NCBI GenBank assembly: GCA_017303635.1
Contig: JAFLCG010000004.1
Location: 248,001 to 312,000 of the forward strand
DNA length: 64,000 nt
Source: Anaerolineae bacterium
GTDB taxonomy: Bacteria; Chloroflexota; Anaerolineae; Aggregatilineales; Phototrophicaceae
Reading direction: 5' to 3'
Position 1 is the stretch's first letter. Every line of letters begins with the position of its first letter. The position numbers and the translations under genes were made by a program. The notes under the pieces were generated by a model. It was not told where the DNA came from. It saw only the letters and a list, made by a program, of their open reading frames with translations, and made no database searches. Shown here one piece after another: positions 54,866-63,135 of this stretch.

Positions 54866-56205
54866 CGAACCCGCCTGAAACCCGCCAGCGTTTTCTATTC
54901 GTCCTGTTTGAAGGCGGCGGCAACGTACCCCCTATGCTGGGGCTGGCGCGCCGCCTGGTCGAACGTGGTCATCATCAGGTGCGGGTGATCGGTGAACCCG
55001 CCAATGAAGCGGAAAGCCGGGCTGTGGGATGTGAATTCACGGCCTATACCCGCGCACCGCACCGCTTTGATAAATCGGCCAAGAGCACCTTCATGGATGA
55101 CTACATCGGCAAGTCCCCGACAGAATCGCTCGTCCGCTTCATAGACAAGGTGATGGCTGGCCCGGCGCTGGAATACGCCCAGGATGTGCTGGAGGAACTG
55201 CAGAGCCGTCCGGTTGACCTGGTAGTGGTCAATGAGTTCCTCTTTGGGGGTCTGTTCGCCGCCGAGAAGCTGGGCATTCCGCATGTGATGGTGACCCCGG
55301 GCATCTACAACTTCTATCTGCCGGGGATGCCGCCGCCAGGTGTGACCCCGCCCCCCGGCCCAGCGGGTTGGCTGCTGGATAAAGTCTATGCGCGGATATT
55401 TGGTGGTTTGCTGAACCATGCACTGCCCGGTTTACAACGCGCCCGCCGGGGCATTGGCCTGGATGAGCAGATCAACGTGCTGGAATACCTCAACAAGCTG
55501 GAACGCTCACTGGTGCTGACCAGCCCGGCTTTTGAGTTCCAAGCCAAATTCCCCTCCAATATGCGTTATACCGGGCCGGTGATTGATGACCCGGCGCTGG
55601 TCGAACCCTGGGACTCACCCTGGTCGGCTGACGACAAGCGTCCGCTGGTAGCGGTGAGCTTCAGCACCACCTATCAGGCGCACGAAGCGATCCTGCAGCG
55701 CGTGATCGATGCCCTGCGCGATCTCCCTGTGCGGGGGTTGGTCACGCTGGGGCCAGCCATTAATGAAGCGGATCTACAGGCTCCCGCCCACGTGGTGCTG
55801 CGCCGGTATGTCTCCCACGCGCAGGTCTTCCCGCAGGCGGATCTGGTCATCACCCACGCCGGGCATGGAACTGTCATCCGGGCGCTGGCGCATGGCGTAC
55901 CGCTGCTGTGTATGCCGGTCGGGCGGGATCAACCCGGTAATGCGGCACGGGTGACAGCGCGCGGGGCCGGTCTGAAGTTGGCACCCCACGCCGAGAGCAA
56001 AAGCATTCGCCAGGCTGTACAGAAGATTCTGGCATCGCCAACCTATCGGGAAAAGGCGCAGCAGTTAGGGCAAACCATCGTCCAGCACGCCGCCGCCTCA
56101 AGCGCCGTCACCGACCTGGAAAGCATCGCCCAGCGGCACCAGCTTCAGGCGGCGCAGAAACCTCAGCGCGCAGTTGATCTACCCGCAGGCTACGTACTCG
56201 CTTGA
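54862..56205 (+). CDS. Glycosyltransferase, GT1 (UGT/MGT-like)
   Basis: 447 residues, GT-B fold. N-terminal domain starts RFLFVLFEGGGNVPPMLGLA; the donor-binding signature is VITHAGHGTVIRALAHGVPLLCMPVGRDQPGNAARV (about residues 330-365), the PSPG-like motif of macrolide or sterol glycosyltransferases. It moves a sugar from a nucleotide donor to a lipophilic acceptor. Coupled to TetR by a 4-base overlap and followed after 64 bases by an FAD oxidoreductase, suggesting a small detoxification or glycolipid unit. Confidence 0.9.
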   Translation: MTNPPETRQRFLFVLFEGGGNVPPMLGLARRLVERGHHQVRVIGEPANEAESRAVGCEFTAYTRAPHRFDKSAKSTFMDDYIGKSPTESLVRFIDKVMAGPALEYAQDVLEELQSRPVDLVVVNEFLFGGLFAAEKLGIPHVMVTPGIYNFYLPGMPPPGVTPPPGPAGWLLDKVYARIFGGLLNHALPGLQRARRGIGLDEQINVLEYLNKLERSLVLTSPAFEFQAKFPSNMRYTGPVIDDPALVEPWDSPWSADDKRPLVAVSFSTTYQAHEAILQRVIDALRDLPVRGLVTLGPAINEADLQAPAHVVLRRYVSHAQVFPQADLVITHAGHGTVIRALAHGVPLLCMPVGRDQPGNAARVTARGAGLKLAPHAESKSIRQAVQKILASPTYREKAQQLGQTIVQHAAASSAVTDLESIAQRHQLQAAQKPQRAVDLPAGYVLA

Positions 56206-56269
56206 AATGTAAACCGGACAGGGTACACTCGGCGGCATCCCATCGCATCGATTTTTGTGGAGCCGCCTC

Positions 56270-57865
56270 ATGCCGTCCAACATCGCACATATTGATTCCG
56301 TCATGGGCAAGCTCGGCCTGCCCGCCCCCATCGCTGAACTCAGTGCCCGCCGCTGGGATGCCATCATCGTCGGCGCCGGGCACAACGGCCTGACCTGCGC
56401 GGCCTATCTGGCAAAGGCGGGCAAGCAAGTGCTGGTGCTGGAAGCGCGGGAGCGCATCGGCGGGGCCTGCACGCTGGCAGAACCCTTCCCCGGCTACCGC
56501 ATCTCACCGTGTGCCTATCTGGCGGGGCTGCTGCACCCGCTGGTTATCCGGGAACTGGATCTGCCGGGGCGAGGGTTCGAATGGGAACCGGCCATGGGCG
56601 GTTACTTCGTGCCGTTTGAAGATGGCTTCAGCCTGCTGCTCTCGGAAGATGATGCCGAAGCCGAGGCGGAAATGCGGGCCAAGCTGCCGGATGCGGTCGC
56701 CGGTTGGCGAGCCATGCAGGATGTCATCCGCCGGGCGCGGACCGCGCTGCGCCCCGCTGATGGGCGCGACCTATGGCTGAATGCGCCGCCTTCGCAGGAA
56801 CAGATCGAAGACCGGCTGAAGGGCGATCAAGATGCGATTGACATGCTCTTTGACTGGTCGATGGCGGAATTCCTCGAGCGCTATATCAGCAACGAATATC
56901 TGCAACTGGCCTACCTCGGTCAAGGTGTGATCGGCACCAACGCCAGCCCATTCGACAAAGGCACCGCGTATATCCGCTTTCACCACAACTGCGGGCAAAT
57001 CGATCCAACTCTGCCGGGAACGTGGGGCTATGTCAAAGGCGGCATGGGGCGAGTCTCCTTCCTCATCTGTGATGCAGCGCAGGAAGCCGGGGCGGTCGTG
57101 GCAACCGGCGTCCCTGTCGCCGAGATCATCCCCGGTGAAGGCGTGGTGCTGGAGGGCGGGGAACGGATTCACGCGCCGGTGATCATCTCCAATGCCGACC
57201 CACGTGTGACGCTGCGGCTGCTGGGCGCGAACGCGGACTCCGGTTGGGCGGCGCAGGTCGGATCGGTGCCGATTGAAGGCTGTACGGTCAAGGTCAATCT
57301 GGCGCTGGCGGAGCCACCGAACTTCCTGGCCCGCCCCGGTCTGAACGAGCCGCATCATCGGGCGCAGATGAATACGCCCCTGAGTAAGCAGCAGTGGAAG
57401 GATGGCTTTGCGGCGGCCAAACGCGGCGAGCTGCCAGAGCTGCTGTGGACGGAGGATTACCTGCAAACGGCCTTCGACCCCAGCATCGCACCCAAAGGCA
57501 AACACATCCTGAGTATGTTCTGCCAGTACGTGCCGTATACCTTCGCGGAAGGCTCCTGGGAAACCCGGCGGGAGGAAGCCGGTCAACTGGTGGTCAAATC
57601 GCTGGGGCGGCTGACCAGCAATATCCCGGCGGCCATCCTCGATATGGAAGTGCTGGGGCCGCCGGATATTGAGCAGGAAGTGGGGCTGACGGGCGGGCAT
57701 ATCTTCCAGGGCGAGTGCCTGCCCCAGTACATGTGGGATCAGCGCCTGGGCTATGCCACGCCGATGCCGGGGGTCTACCTGTGTGGAGCGGCGACGCATC
57801 CCGGTGGCAGCGTGATCGCGGTCAATGGACGCAACGCCGCGCTGACGGTGCTGGGACAGTTGTAG
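56270..57865 (+). CDS. FAD-dependent oxidoreductase, PYROXD2/CrtI-like
   Basis: 531 residues. The dinucleotide-binding motif is DAIIVGAGHNGLTCAAYLAK followed by a second beta strand VLVLEARERIGGACTL (residues ~30-66); YVKGGMGRVSFLICDAAQEAG and the C-terminal GAATHPGGSVIAVNGRNAAL follow the PYROXD2 pattern more than phytoene desaturase. Substrate unknown. ATG 56270 with GTGGAG upstream. Its stop codon lies inside a perfect palindrome (57861-57891). Confidence 0.88.
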   Translation: MPSNIAHIDSVMGKLGLPAPIAELSARRWDAIIVGAGHNGLTCAAYLAKAGKQVLVLEARERIGGACTLAEPFPGYRISPCAYLAGLLHPLVIRELDLPGRGFEWEPAMGGYFVPFEDGFSLLLSEDDAEAEAEMRAKLPDAVAGWRAMQDVIRRARTALRPADGRDLWLNAPPSQEQIEDRLKGDQDAIDMLFDWSMAEFLERYISNEYLQLAYLGQGVIGTNASPFDKGTAYIRFHHNCGQIDPTLPGTWGYVKGGMGRVSFLICDAAQEAGAVVATGVPVAEIIPGEGVVLEGGERIHAPVIISNADPRVTLRLLGANADSGWAAQVGSVPIEGCTVKVNLALAEPPNFLARPGLNEPHHRAQMNTPLSKQQWKDGFAAAKRGELPELLWTEDYLQTAFDPSIAPKGKHILSMFCQYVPYTFAEGSWETRREEAGQLVVKSLGRLTSNIPAAILDMEVLGPPDIEQEVGLTGGHIFQGECLPQYMWDQRLGYATPMPGVYLCGAATHPGGSVIAVNGRNAALTVLGQL

Positions 57866-57891
57866 GGGCGATCCGCCGGATCGCCCCTACA
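57861..57891. repeat. Perfect palindrome overlapping a stop codon
   Basis: Arms TGTAGGGGCGATCCG and CGGATCGCCCCTACA (15 bp each) around a single C. The TAG stop of the oxidoreductase is inside the left arm. Member of the TAGGGGCG hairpin family; may also terminate both convergent genes. Confidence 0.8.
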
Positions 57892-57900
57892 GGCTAATTG

Positions 57901-58755
57901 TTAATCGTCGTCGTCATCGTCGTCTTTGTCCTTGCCCCCGCCTTCGCAGCGGCGTCGCCAGCCGTGTGCAGGTGCCCAGGGGGGCGGTGCATTGGCGCAG
58001 GAGCCATCATCGGTCCAGTCTCCGCTCCCACCCTGATCGGGCGGCAGGTTGATGATCGTGATATTGATGATGGTGATGGCGATAATCACGATCTGCCCAT
58101 CGTCGTCGTCCAGCGCGCCCTCGACGCGGATGATGTCCCCAATATTGATGGTCGTCAGTATGGGGTCATCCGGAGCCACTACAATCGTAAAATTGTAGAT
58201 GGTGATGATGTTGATATTGATGTTCGTCACCGGGCCTTCGATGATGATAACATCCCCGGCGGGCGTTGACGTGACCGTGACCGTCCCCTGAGCCGTTGGG
58301 CTGGCCTGCGCCGTCGTCGTTCCGGTCACCACCAGCGTGGGAGTCACGGGAGAGACCGTCACCGACGGGTCGAGCGTCGCGCTGGCGGTTGCCGTAGCGG
58401 GCAGTGGGGTCGAGGTCAGCGTCCCGGTCACAGTCGCTGTCGGCGTGGCGCTCGGCAAATAGGTCGCCACCGCTGTCAGAGTCTGCTCAATGGGCGGTAC
58501 GTGTCCATTGCTGCCCGGTTGAAAAATAACCACGACCACCACGATGATGGTGACCATGATGCCAATCACGCCACCACCCAGCGCGAACAGCCAGGGCGTG
58601 AAGGGCGTGGGGGTTGGGACGGGCGCGGTTGGTATATTCTGTAACATCGACATCTTGATCACCTCCATCTGAGCCGGGTTTAACGCCGGTTGGGGCGCGC
58701 GCCCTAACCGTTCAATCAATCGCAGTTCGTCATCTGTCCACTGGATATCAGCCAT
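57901..58755 (-). CDS. Membrane anti-sigma-factor candidate
   Basis: 284 residues. Cytoplasmic part (1-52), helix FALGGGVIGIMVTIIVVVVVIF (about 54-75), Thr/Pro/Ala stalk, and an outer beta domain with GDVIIIEGPVTNININIITIYN and GDIIRVEGALDDDDGQIVII, like DUF5666/OB modules. The C-terminus is GGGKDKDDDDDDD. The start overlaps the sigma gene by 8 bases (ATGGCTGA). The pairing with the sigma factor defines its probable role; the outer domain may sense an envelope or ion signal. Confidence 0.75.
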   Translation of the reverse strand: MADIQWTDDELRLIERLGRAPQPALNPAQMEVIKMSMLQNIPTAPVPTPTPFTPWLFALGGGVIGIMVTIIVVVVVIFQPGSNGHVPPIEQTLTAVATYLPSATPTATVTGTLTSTPLPATATASATLDPSVTVSPVTPTLVVTGTTTAQASPTAQGTVTVTSTPAGDVIIIEGPVTNININIITIYNFTIVVAPDDPILTTINIGDIIRVEGALDDDDGQIVIIAITIINITIINLPPDQGGSGDWTDDGSCANAPPPWAPAHGWRRRCEGGGKDKDDDDDDD

Positions 58756-59320
58756 TTGTCACGCCTCGCAGATAACTCCGCACCTTACCGTCCGCACCGA
58801 GCGCCTGCGCCAGCGCCTTGAGCGCCCGATGCTGCATGACGCGCACCGCCCCCTCGGACTTCGCCATTGCGGCAGCCACTTCCGCAATGGGCAAGCCTTC
58901 CATAAAACGCAGGATGAGCAGGGTCTGGAAATCCGGCGACAAGGTCTGTAATGCACCCCGCAAAATATCCCGTTCAGCCGCCTTGGCCGCCCTGCCGAAT
59001 GGATCGGTTTCGTCGGTCACCAAATCCTCCGGCAGCGCATCCGGTGAGGTATGCCGGTTCTGCCGATAGTGGTCCGTCAGGAGGTTGGCGGCGATGCGGT
59101 ACAACCAGGCCGCGAAGGGTGCACCCGTATCCTGATAGGTGGCTATATTCCTGACCATGCGGAGAAAGACCTCGGAGGTTAAATCCTCCGCGACCACATC
59201 GGACTCCACGCGGTAGGCGATATAGCGAAAGATCGCCTGCACATGGGCTTCATATAACTCACTGATCGCTTCCCGATCACCCTGACGGGCGGCGGCAATC
59301 AGCGCGGATTCTGGTTGCAT
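58748..59320 (-). CDS. ECF-type RNA polymerase sigma factor
   Basis: 190 residues. Region 2 includes AISELYEAHVQAIFRYIAYR and DLTSEVFLRMVRNIATYQ with PFAAWLYRIAANLLTDHYRQ; region 4 includes LQTLSPDFQTLLILRFMEGL and IAEVAAAMAKSEGAVRVMQH. Directs transcription of a regulon under control of the membrane protein encoded behind it. The divergent gene at 59551 is a plausible target; a palindrome CGAATGTAACATTCG lies between (59406-59420). Confidence 0.93.
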   Translation of the reverse strand: MQPESALIAAARQGDREAISELYEAHVQAIFRYIAYRVESDVVAEDLTSEVFLRMVRNIATYQDTGAPFAAWLYRIAANLLTDHYRQNRHTSPDALPEDLVTDETDPFGRAAKAAERDILRGALQTLSPDFQTLLILRFMEGLPIAEVAAAMAKSEGAVRVMQHRALKALAQALGADGKVRSYLRGVTNG

Positions 59321-59550
59321 GGCACCTCATTTCCCGGCGCTGCTGTCGTTCACAAGGGAAAACGCAGCCAGAGCGGAGATGTTACACACCGGGGTAAACA
59401 GACCCCGAATGTAACATTCGAGGTTAAGCGTCGTTTTCACCAATGCAGGACTACTGCCATCGCAGAGACAGCAGGCACGCCTACTGGTTAACGTCATCCT
59501 CAGCATAAGTCCTGCAAAGGTAAGACAAGTAGTAGAAGAAAGGCATCCTC

Positions 59551-60474
59551 ATGAAACAGATCCGATTGCTGGCAGTATCGTTCACGGTCGTCCTGGTGAT
59601 GGCATTATCACTAGCGGCAATCCTGCCTGGTAAGGCGCAGGGGACACCCGAAGGCGACCTGACGATCATCACCGGCGCAGTCGTATTTGGGCCAAACGGG
59701 GAAATCATGGTCAGCGGAATCGTGATCGCGCCCGCCAGTGCCTTCAATCCATCCAGCCTGCAGGAAGGCGACCTGGTGATCATCACCGGGGTGATGCTCA
59801 ACGAGACGACGCTTCAAGCGATTTCGATGGAATTCTTCATGGATGAAACTGCGACACCCACGACGATCCCCACGGAGACAGCCACGCCTTCCGTCACGCC
59901 GACACTCGACCTGACGACCACGGCGACTCCCACCCTGACAGTAACCCCAACCCTGACACCCACTCCTAGCCTGACGCCTGCACCCACCGAAGTCGTTTGC
60001 GGTAACCAAAGTCATCCAGTGGCCCAGCAGATCGCTGATACCTTCGGGGTCCCTTATGATGAGGTGATGGCGTTACACTGTGCAGGTAGTGGTTTTGGCA
60101 ATATCGTCCGGGCTTATGCGCTGGCGGCGGCAGCGGGTGACCTTTCCCTAACCACAACCTATCTGGAACGTCACCAGGGGGGTGAAGGCTGGGGACAAAT
60201 CGTCCGTGAGAGTGGTGTCCATCCGTCAGCCCTTGCGCCGGGCCGCGTGCTCAAGGGTAATGTTCCTGGAGCTACTCCATCTGCCGATGCCAATACCACT
60301 TCAGGCAACGGACGGGGCAATGGCGGTGGTAACGGAAATGGCAATGGACAAGGCAATGGTGGTAACGGGAATGGAAACGGCCAGGGCAATGGCAACGGAA
60401 ATGGCGGCGGTAACGGGAATGGAAACGGCCAAGGCAATGGCAACGGTCGAGGCAATGGCGGTGGTAACGGATAG
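59551..60474 (+). CDS. Secreted protein with Gly/Asn-rich C-terminus
   Basis: 307 residues. Signal peptide ending LPGKAQG, then a domain with GDLTIITGAVVFGPNGEIMV and GDLVIITGVMLNETTLQAIS, which matches the outer domain of the neighbouring anti-sigma factor. A Thr/Pro linker leads to VCGNQSHPVAQQIADTFGVP (about 150-169), and the last 57 residues are almost only Gly and Asn with Gln/Arg (GNGxGNG). Likely surface-exposed or part of the matrix. It faces the sigma gene. Confidence 0.8.
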   Translation: MKQIRLLAVSFTVVLVMALSLAAILPGKAQGTPEGDLTIITGAVVFGPNGEIMVSGIVIAPASAFNPSSLQEGDLVIITGVMLNETTLQAISMEFFMDETATPTTIPTETATPSVTPTLDLTTTATPTLTVTPTLTPTPSLTPAPTEVVCGNQSHPVAQQIADTFGVPYDEVMALHCAGSGFGNIVRAYALAAAAGDLSLTTTYLERHQGGEGWGQIVRESGVHPSALAPGRVLKGNVPGATPSADANTTSGNGRGNGGGNGNGNGQGNGGNGNGNGQGNGNGNGGGNGNGNGQGNGNGRGNGGGNG

Positions 60475-60553
60475 CACGCATTAATCGAGTGGGGCGGCGC
60501 GGTCAGCCATCCGTTTGCCGCCCTGCATGATGGGTGATTCAAGCGAGGTAGCG

Positions 60554-61612
60554 ATGTTGAACCGGGTAACGGTGCTGATTTTCAGTCTGATTCTCGTGAG
60601 TATGGTGCGGCTGCCCACGCTGCGGGCACAGGAGATGTCTGTGCCGGATGTCCGCGGTTTAAGTGTCCCGGCAGCCGCTGCCCGCCTGAATGCGGCCGGG
60701 CTAGCCCTGGGGACGCAAACGACGCTGCCTGTTCCGGCTGAGGGCGGTGTGACTCTGGGAACGGTCGGCAGCCAGGGTTTTGATCCAGGGCAGCTCGTGG
60801 GGGCCGAGGCCAGTGTCGATGTCGGCGTTTACCGAAACCCCAACGCCAGCGTGATCTACGACGATAACGATCTGACGCTGGTGAACCGGAGTACGGGCTG
60901 GCTGAACCTCAACGGAGTCAGCTTTCAAGGGATGGATGGCAGCGCCGCCAATTTCGCAGCCGTGCGTTGGGCGGATGGCCTACGTCCCGGTCAGTGCGCC
61001 CAGGTCTGGTCGGTCAGCCGCAATGGGCCAAAAGGATTGGATGAATGCAGCGCCATCCAGAACTGGTTATGGACAGGTAACACAGCGGAGCATTTCTGGA
61101 TGGGCAGCCGTTTTCAGGTGATCCAGAACGGACGGGTACAGGCCGAGTGCGCGGTCAGCCAACCGGGACGCTGCGATTTCTTTCTGGAAGGTGGCAGCAG
61201 TACCGGGGATACCCTGGAGTATATCTACTTTGCCTATACCGCCGAACGCCTGGTGGTGCTGAACCCTAGCAGCGACCAGTGGATGAATGTTGAAGGCTTT
61301 ACGCTGTACAACAACTACCCGGAAAACCGGGGCTTCCCACTGACCCTGAGCGACGCCAATTTGTACAACTTTGTGCTGTCGGTCGCACGGCTGGGGCAGC
61401 TCGCGCCGGGGCAGTGTATCTCGTTCACCAATCAACAGCCGCAAGCAGCCGAAACGCCCCAACCTTGTCAGGTGATTGCCGAGTTGGGGATTGGCCCGGG
61501 GCTGATCTTTTGGGGAGCCGCTTTTGAATTCGTGAGCAGTGTGGATGGGCAGCGGCGCTCCTGCCCGGCGGGCTTGCCGGATAAGCTGACCGTCTGCATC
61601 ATGCCACGCTAG
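60554..61612 (+). CDS. Secreted PASTA-domain protein
   Basis: 352 residues. Signal peptide MLNRVTVLIFSLILVSMVRL (cleavage after LRAQ), a PASTA domain EMSVPDVRGLSVPAAAARLN to about residue 95 (VPDVRG is the diagnostic start), then two repeats of a beta-rich domain with paired Cys (GQCAQVW, DECSAIQNWLW, ECAVSQPGRC; second copy GQCISFTNQQ). PASTA usually binds peptidoglycan. The ATG 60554 is chosen for the signal peptide. Same orientation as the Gly/Asn-rich gene, 79 bases away. Confidence 0.85.
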   Translation: MLNRVTVLIFSLILVSMVRLPTLRAQEMSVPDVRGLSVPAAAARLNAAGLALGTQTTLPVPAEGGVTLGTVGSQGFDPGQLVGAEASVDVGVYRNPNASVIYDDNDLTLVNRSTGWLNLNGVSFQGMDGSAANFAAVRWADGLRPGQCAQVWSVSRNGPKGLDECSAIQNWLWTGNTAEHFWMGSRFQVIQNGRVQAECAVSQPGRCDFFLEGGSSTGDTLEYIYFAYTAERLVVLNPSSDQWMNVEGFTLYNNYPENRGFPLTLSDANLYNFVLSVARLGQLAPGQCISFTNQQPQAAETPQPCQVIAELGIGPGLIFWGAAFEFVSSVDGQRRSCPAGLPDKLTVCIMPR

Positions 61613-61674
61613 AAAAGAGAGGGCGGCACGCTTGGCGTACCGCCCACGGAGCCTGTTTACCTCAGTTTTGGATA

Positions 61675-61798
61675 GCTTTCGCCCTCACCCTAAATCCGCC
61701 TCCGGCGTCCCTGAGGGAGAGGGACTTGAAGAAAAGCCTCTTGCACCCTTCTCCCTGAGGGAGAAGGGCCGGGGATGAGGGCTATCCGAAACTCAGGT
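61675..61798. repeat. Double-hairpin palindromic repeat
   Basis: GCCCTCACCCTAAATCCGCC with TCCCTGAGGGAGAGGGA, then CCCTTCTCCCTGAGGGAGAAGG (61766-61788) and GGGGATGAGGGCTATCCG. Lies between convergent genes. Confidence 0.75.
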
Positions 61799-61801
61799 TG
61801 T

Positions 61802-63073
61802 TTAATACCCCTCCGCCTGATAGGTCACGCCCACAAAATCGACCGCAGACGGTACCAGGGCTGCGTGCGCTTCAGCATCTCCCTTGAGTGTATCTAGCAG
61901 GAAGGCAGTGGTGAAGTGATTCGCCACGTCATGCAGGCGGTTCATATCCCAGATCGGGTCGCTGCAGAACGAGAAAAAGCCAAACGCCACATAGTCTGGC
62001 GAATCGGCACAGGTGAAGTTGGCAAACATGTGACCCGCATTTTGCAGAATCACCTTGCCCCGAATGGGACTATTGATGATGTCATAGGCTTGTTCAACGA
62101 AAGCATCGATTCCATATTCGTCGAGCGACCCGACGATAAAGAGCGTCGGCATCTCCAGGGCTTGCAATCCTGTATCGTCAAATAGTGGCATCGAGCCAGG
62201 TGCAAGCGCCACTAACGCATCGATGCGCGGATCACCCAGCGCCCAAAGGCCGGATTCTGTGGCTCGGTCTCCAACCAGGGCGGTCATTTCTGCTTCATAC
62301 TGTGGGAAGTGGGCAATCTCCTGTAACGCACAGTCAGCAGGATTTTCCGCACACCAGGTCTTGAAGGCAACGAAATTAAGCGGCACACCGGCAGCCGCCA
62401 TCGCGGTATATCCCCCGTAAGACGTTCCCATCACGGCAACCTCTCCGGCATCAATCAGCCCACTGAAGGTGGCATCGGTGGCTGTCAGCGTCTCGGCAAA
62501 GGTGATCTGGCGCTGGATATCCAGCGGACGATAGATCGCCACCAGCGCATCATTATGCAGGTAGGTCGCTTCTCCCTCCTCACTGATGAAGGACTCCATG
62601 AGTTCGACCGTAGTTGCGCCTGGGTGCCCTGCACCGATGACCACAAAGCCATACGAGGCCAAATGTTCCAGCAAGGAGGCATTATGTTCAGGCATGGCAC
62701 CGCCGCCCGATGAGTAGACAATCAACGGATAGGGACCATCTACCAGATTGGGTTCGGCTTCCGCGAGTGCGTGACCTGCGATAGTCGCTGCCGGGAAATT
62801 GGGGCCATGTTCAATGGTATAGGTGATAGACTCCGGGGCATCTGCCGCATTCAGAGCGGGATACCACATCCGAATCGTCAAAGGACGATCACTGTCTGGC
62901 TCCGCCGTTAACAACCGAGTCCCTACCCAGTACGGCCCATGCAGGCCATAGGGTGGAGCATCGGGTCGTTCACCGACTGGCTCCGGCCCCGCAGCATCTT
63001 GTGCGACTCCCCGTAACGAGAAGCTAAAAAGCATCAGGATGACGATAATGAACCTAAGCGATTTGGATTTCAT
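61802..63073 (-). CDS. Secreted alpha/beta-hydrolase (PAF-acetylhydrolase-like)
   Basis: 423 residues. Signal peptide MKSKSLRFIIVILMLFSFSL. The domain starts DRPLTIRMWYPALNA; the nucleophile elbow is VMGTSYGGYTAM (about residue 218), with Asp in IVGSLDEYGIDAFV and His in LQNAGHMFANFTC. Disulfide-capable Cys pairs are present. Similar to secreted lipase/esterase of the platelet-activating factor acetylhydrolase group. The tandem copy upstream is clearly homologous (both end with SAVDFVGVTYQAEGY or similar). Confidence 0.88.
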   Translation of the reverse strand: MKSKSLRFIIVILMLFSFSLRGVAQDAAGPEPVGERPDAPPYGLHGPYWVGTRLLTAEPDSDRPLTIRMWYPALNAADAPESITYTIEHGPNFPAATIAGHALAEAEPNLVDGPYPLIVYSSGGGAMPEHNASLLEHLASYGFVVIGAGHPGATTVELMESFISEEGEATYLHNDALVAIYRPLDIQRQITFAETLTATDATFSGLIDAGEVAVMGTSYGGYTAMAAAGVPLNFVAFKTWCAENPADCALQEIAHFPQYEAEMTALVGDRATESGLWALGDPRIDALVALAPGSMPLFDDTGLQALEMPTLFIVGSLDEYGIDAFVEQAYDIINSPIRGKVILQNAGHMFANFTCADSPDYVAFGFFSFCSDPIWDMNRLHDVANHFTTAFLLDTLKGDAEAHAALVPSAVDFVGVTYQAEGY

Positions 63074-63135
63074 TGCCAGTATCCTTTCGATCCCGTATCA
63101 GGGAGAGCGATCGCTCTCCCTGATGAAGCGATAAC

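Noticed and set aside
56270..57865. Phytoene desaturase of a carotenoid cluster.
   Set aside because: GAGHNGL and the C-terminal HPGGSVIAVNGRNA fit PYROXD2-like oxidoreductases, and no phytoene synthase or cyclase is nearby.
60300..60474. CRISPR-like or tandem DNA repeat in the GGCAATGGxAACGG region.
   Set aside because: The period is codon-based, coding for GN-rich protein in frame with signal peptide upstream; there are no spacers.
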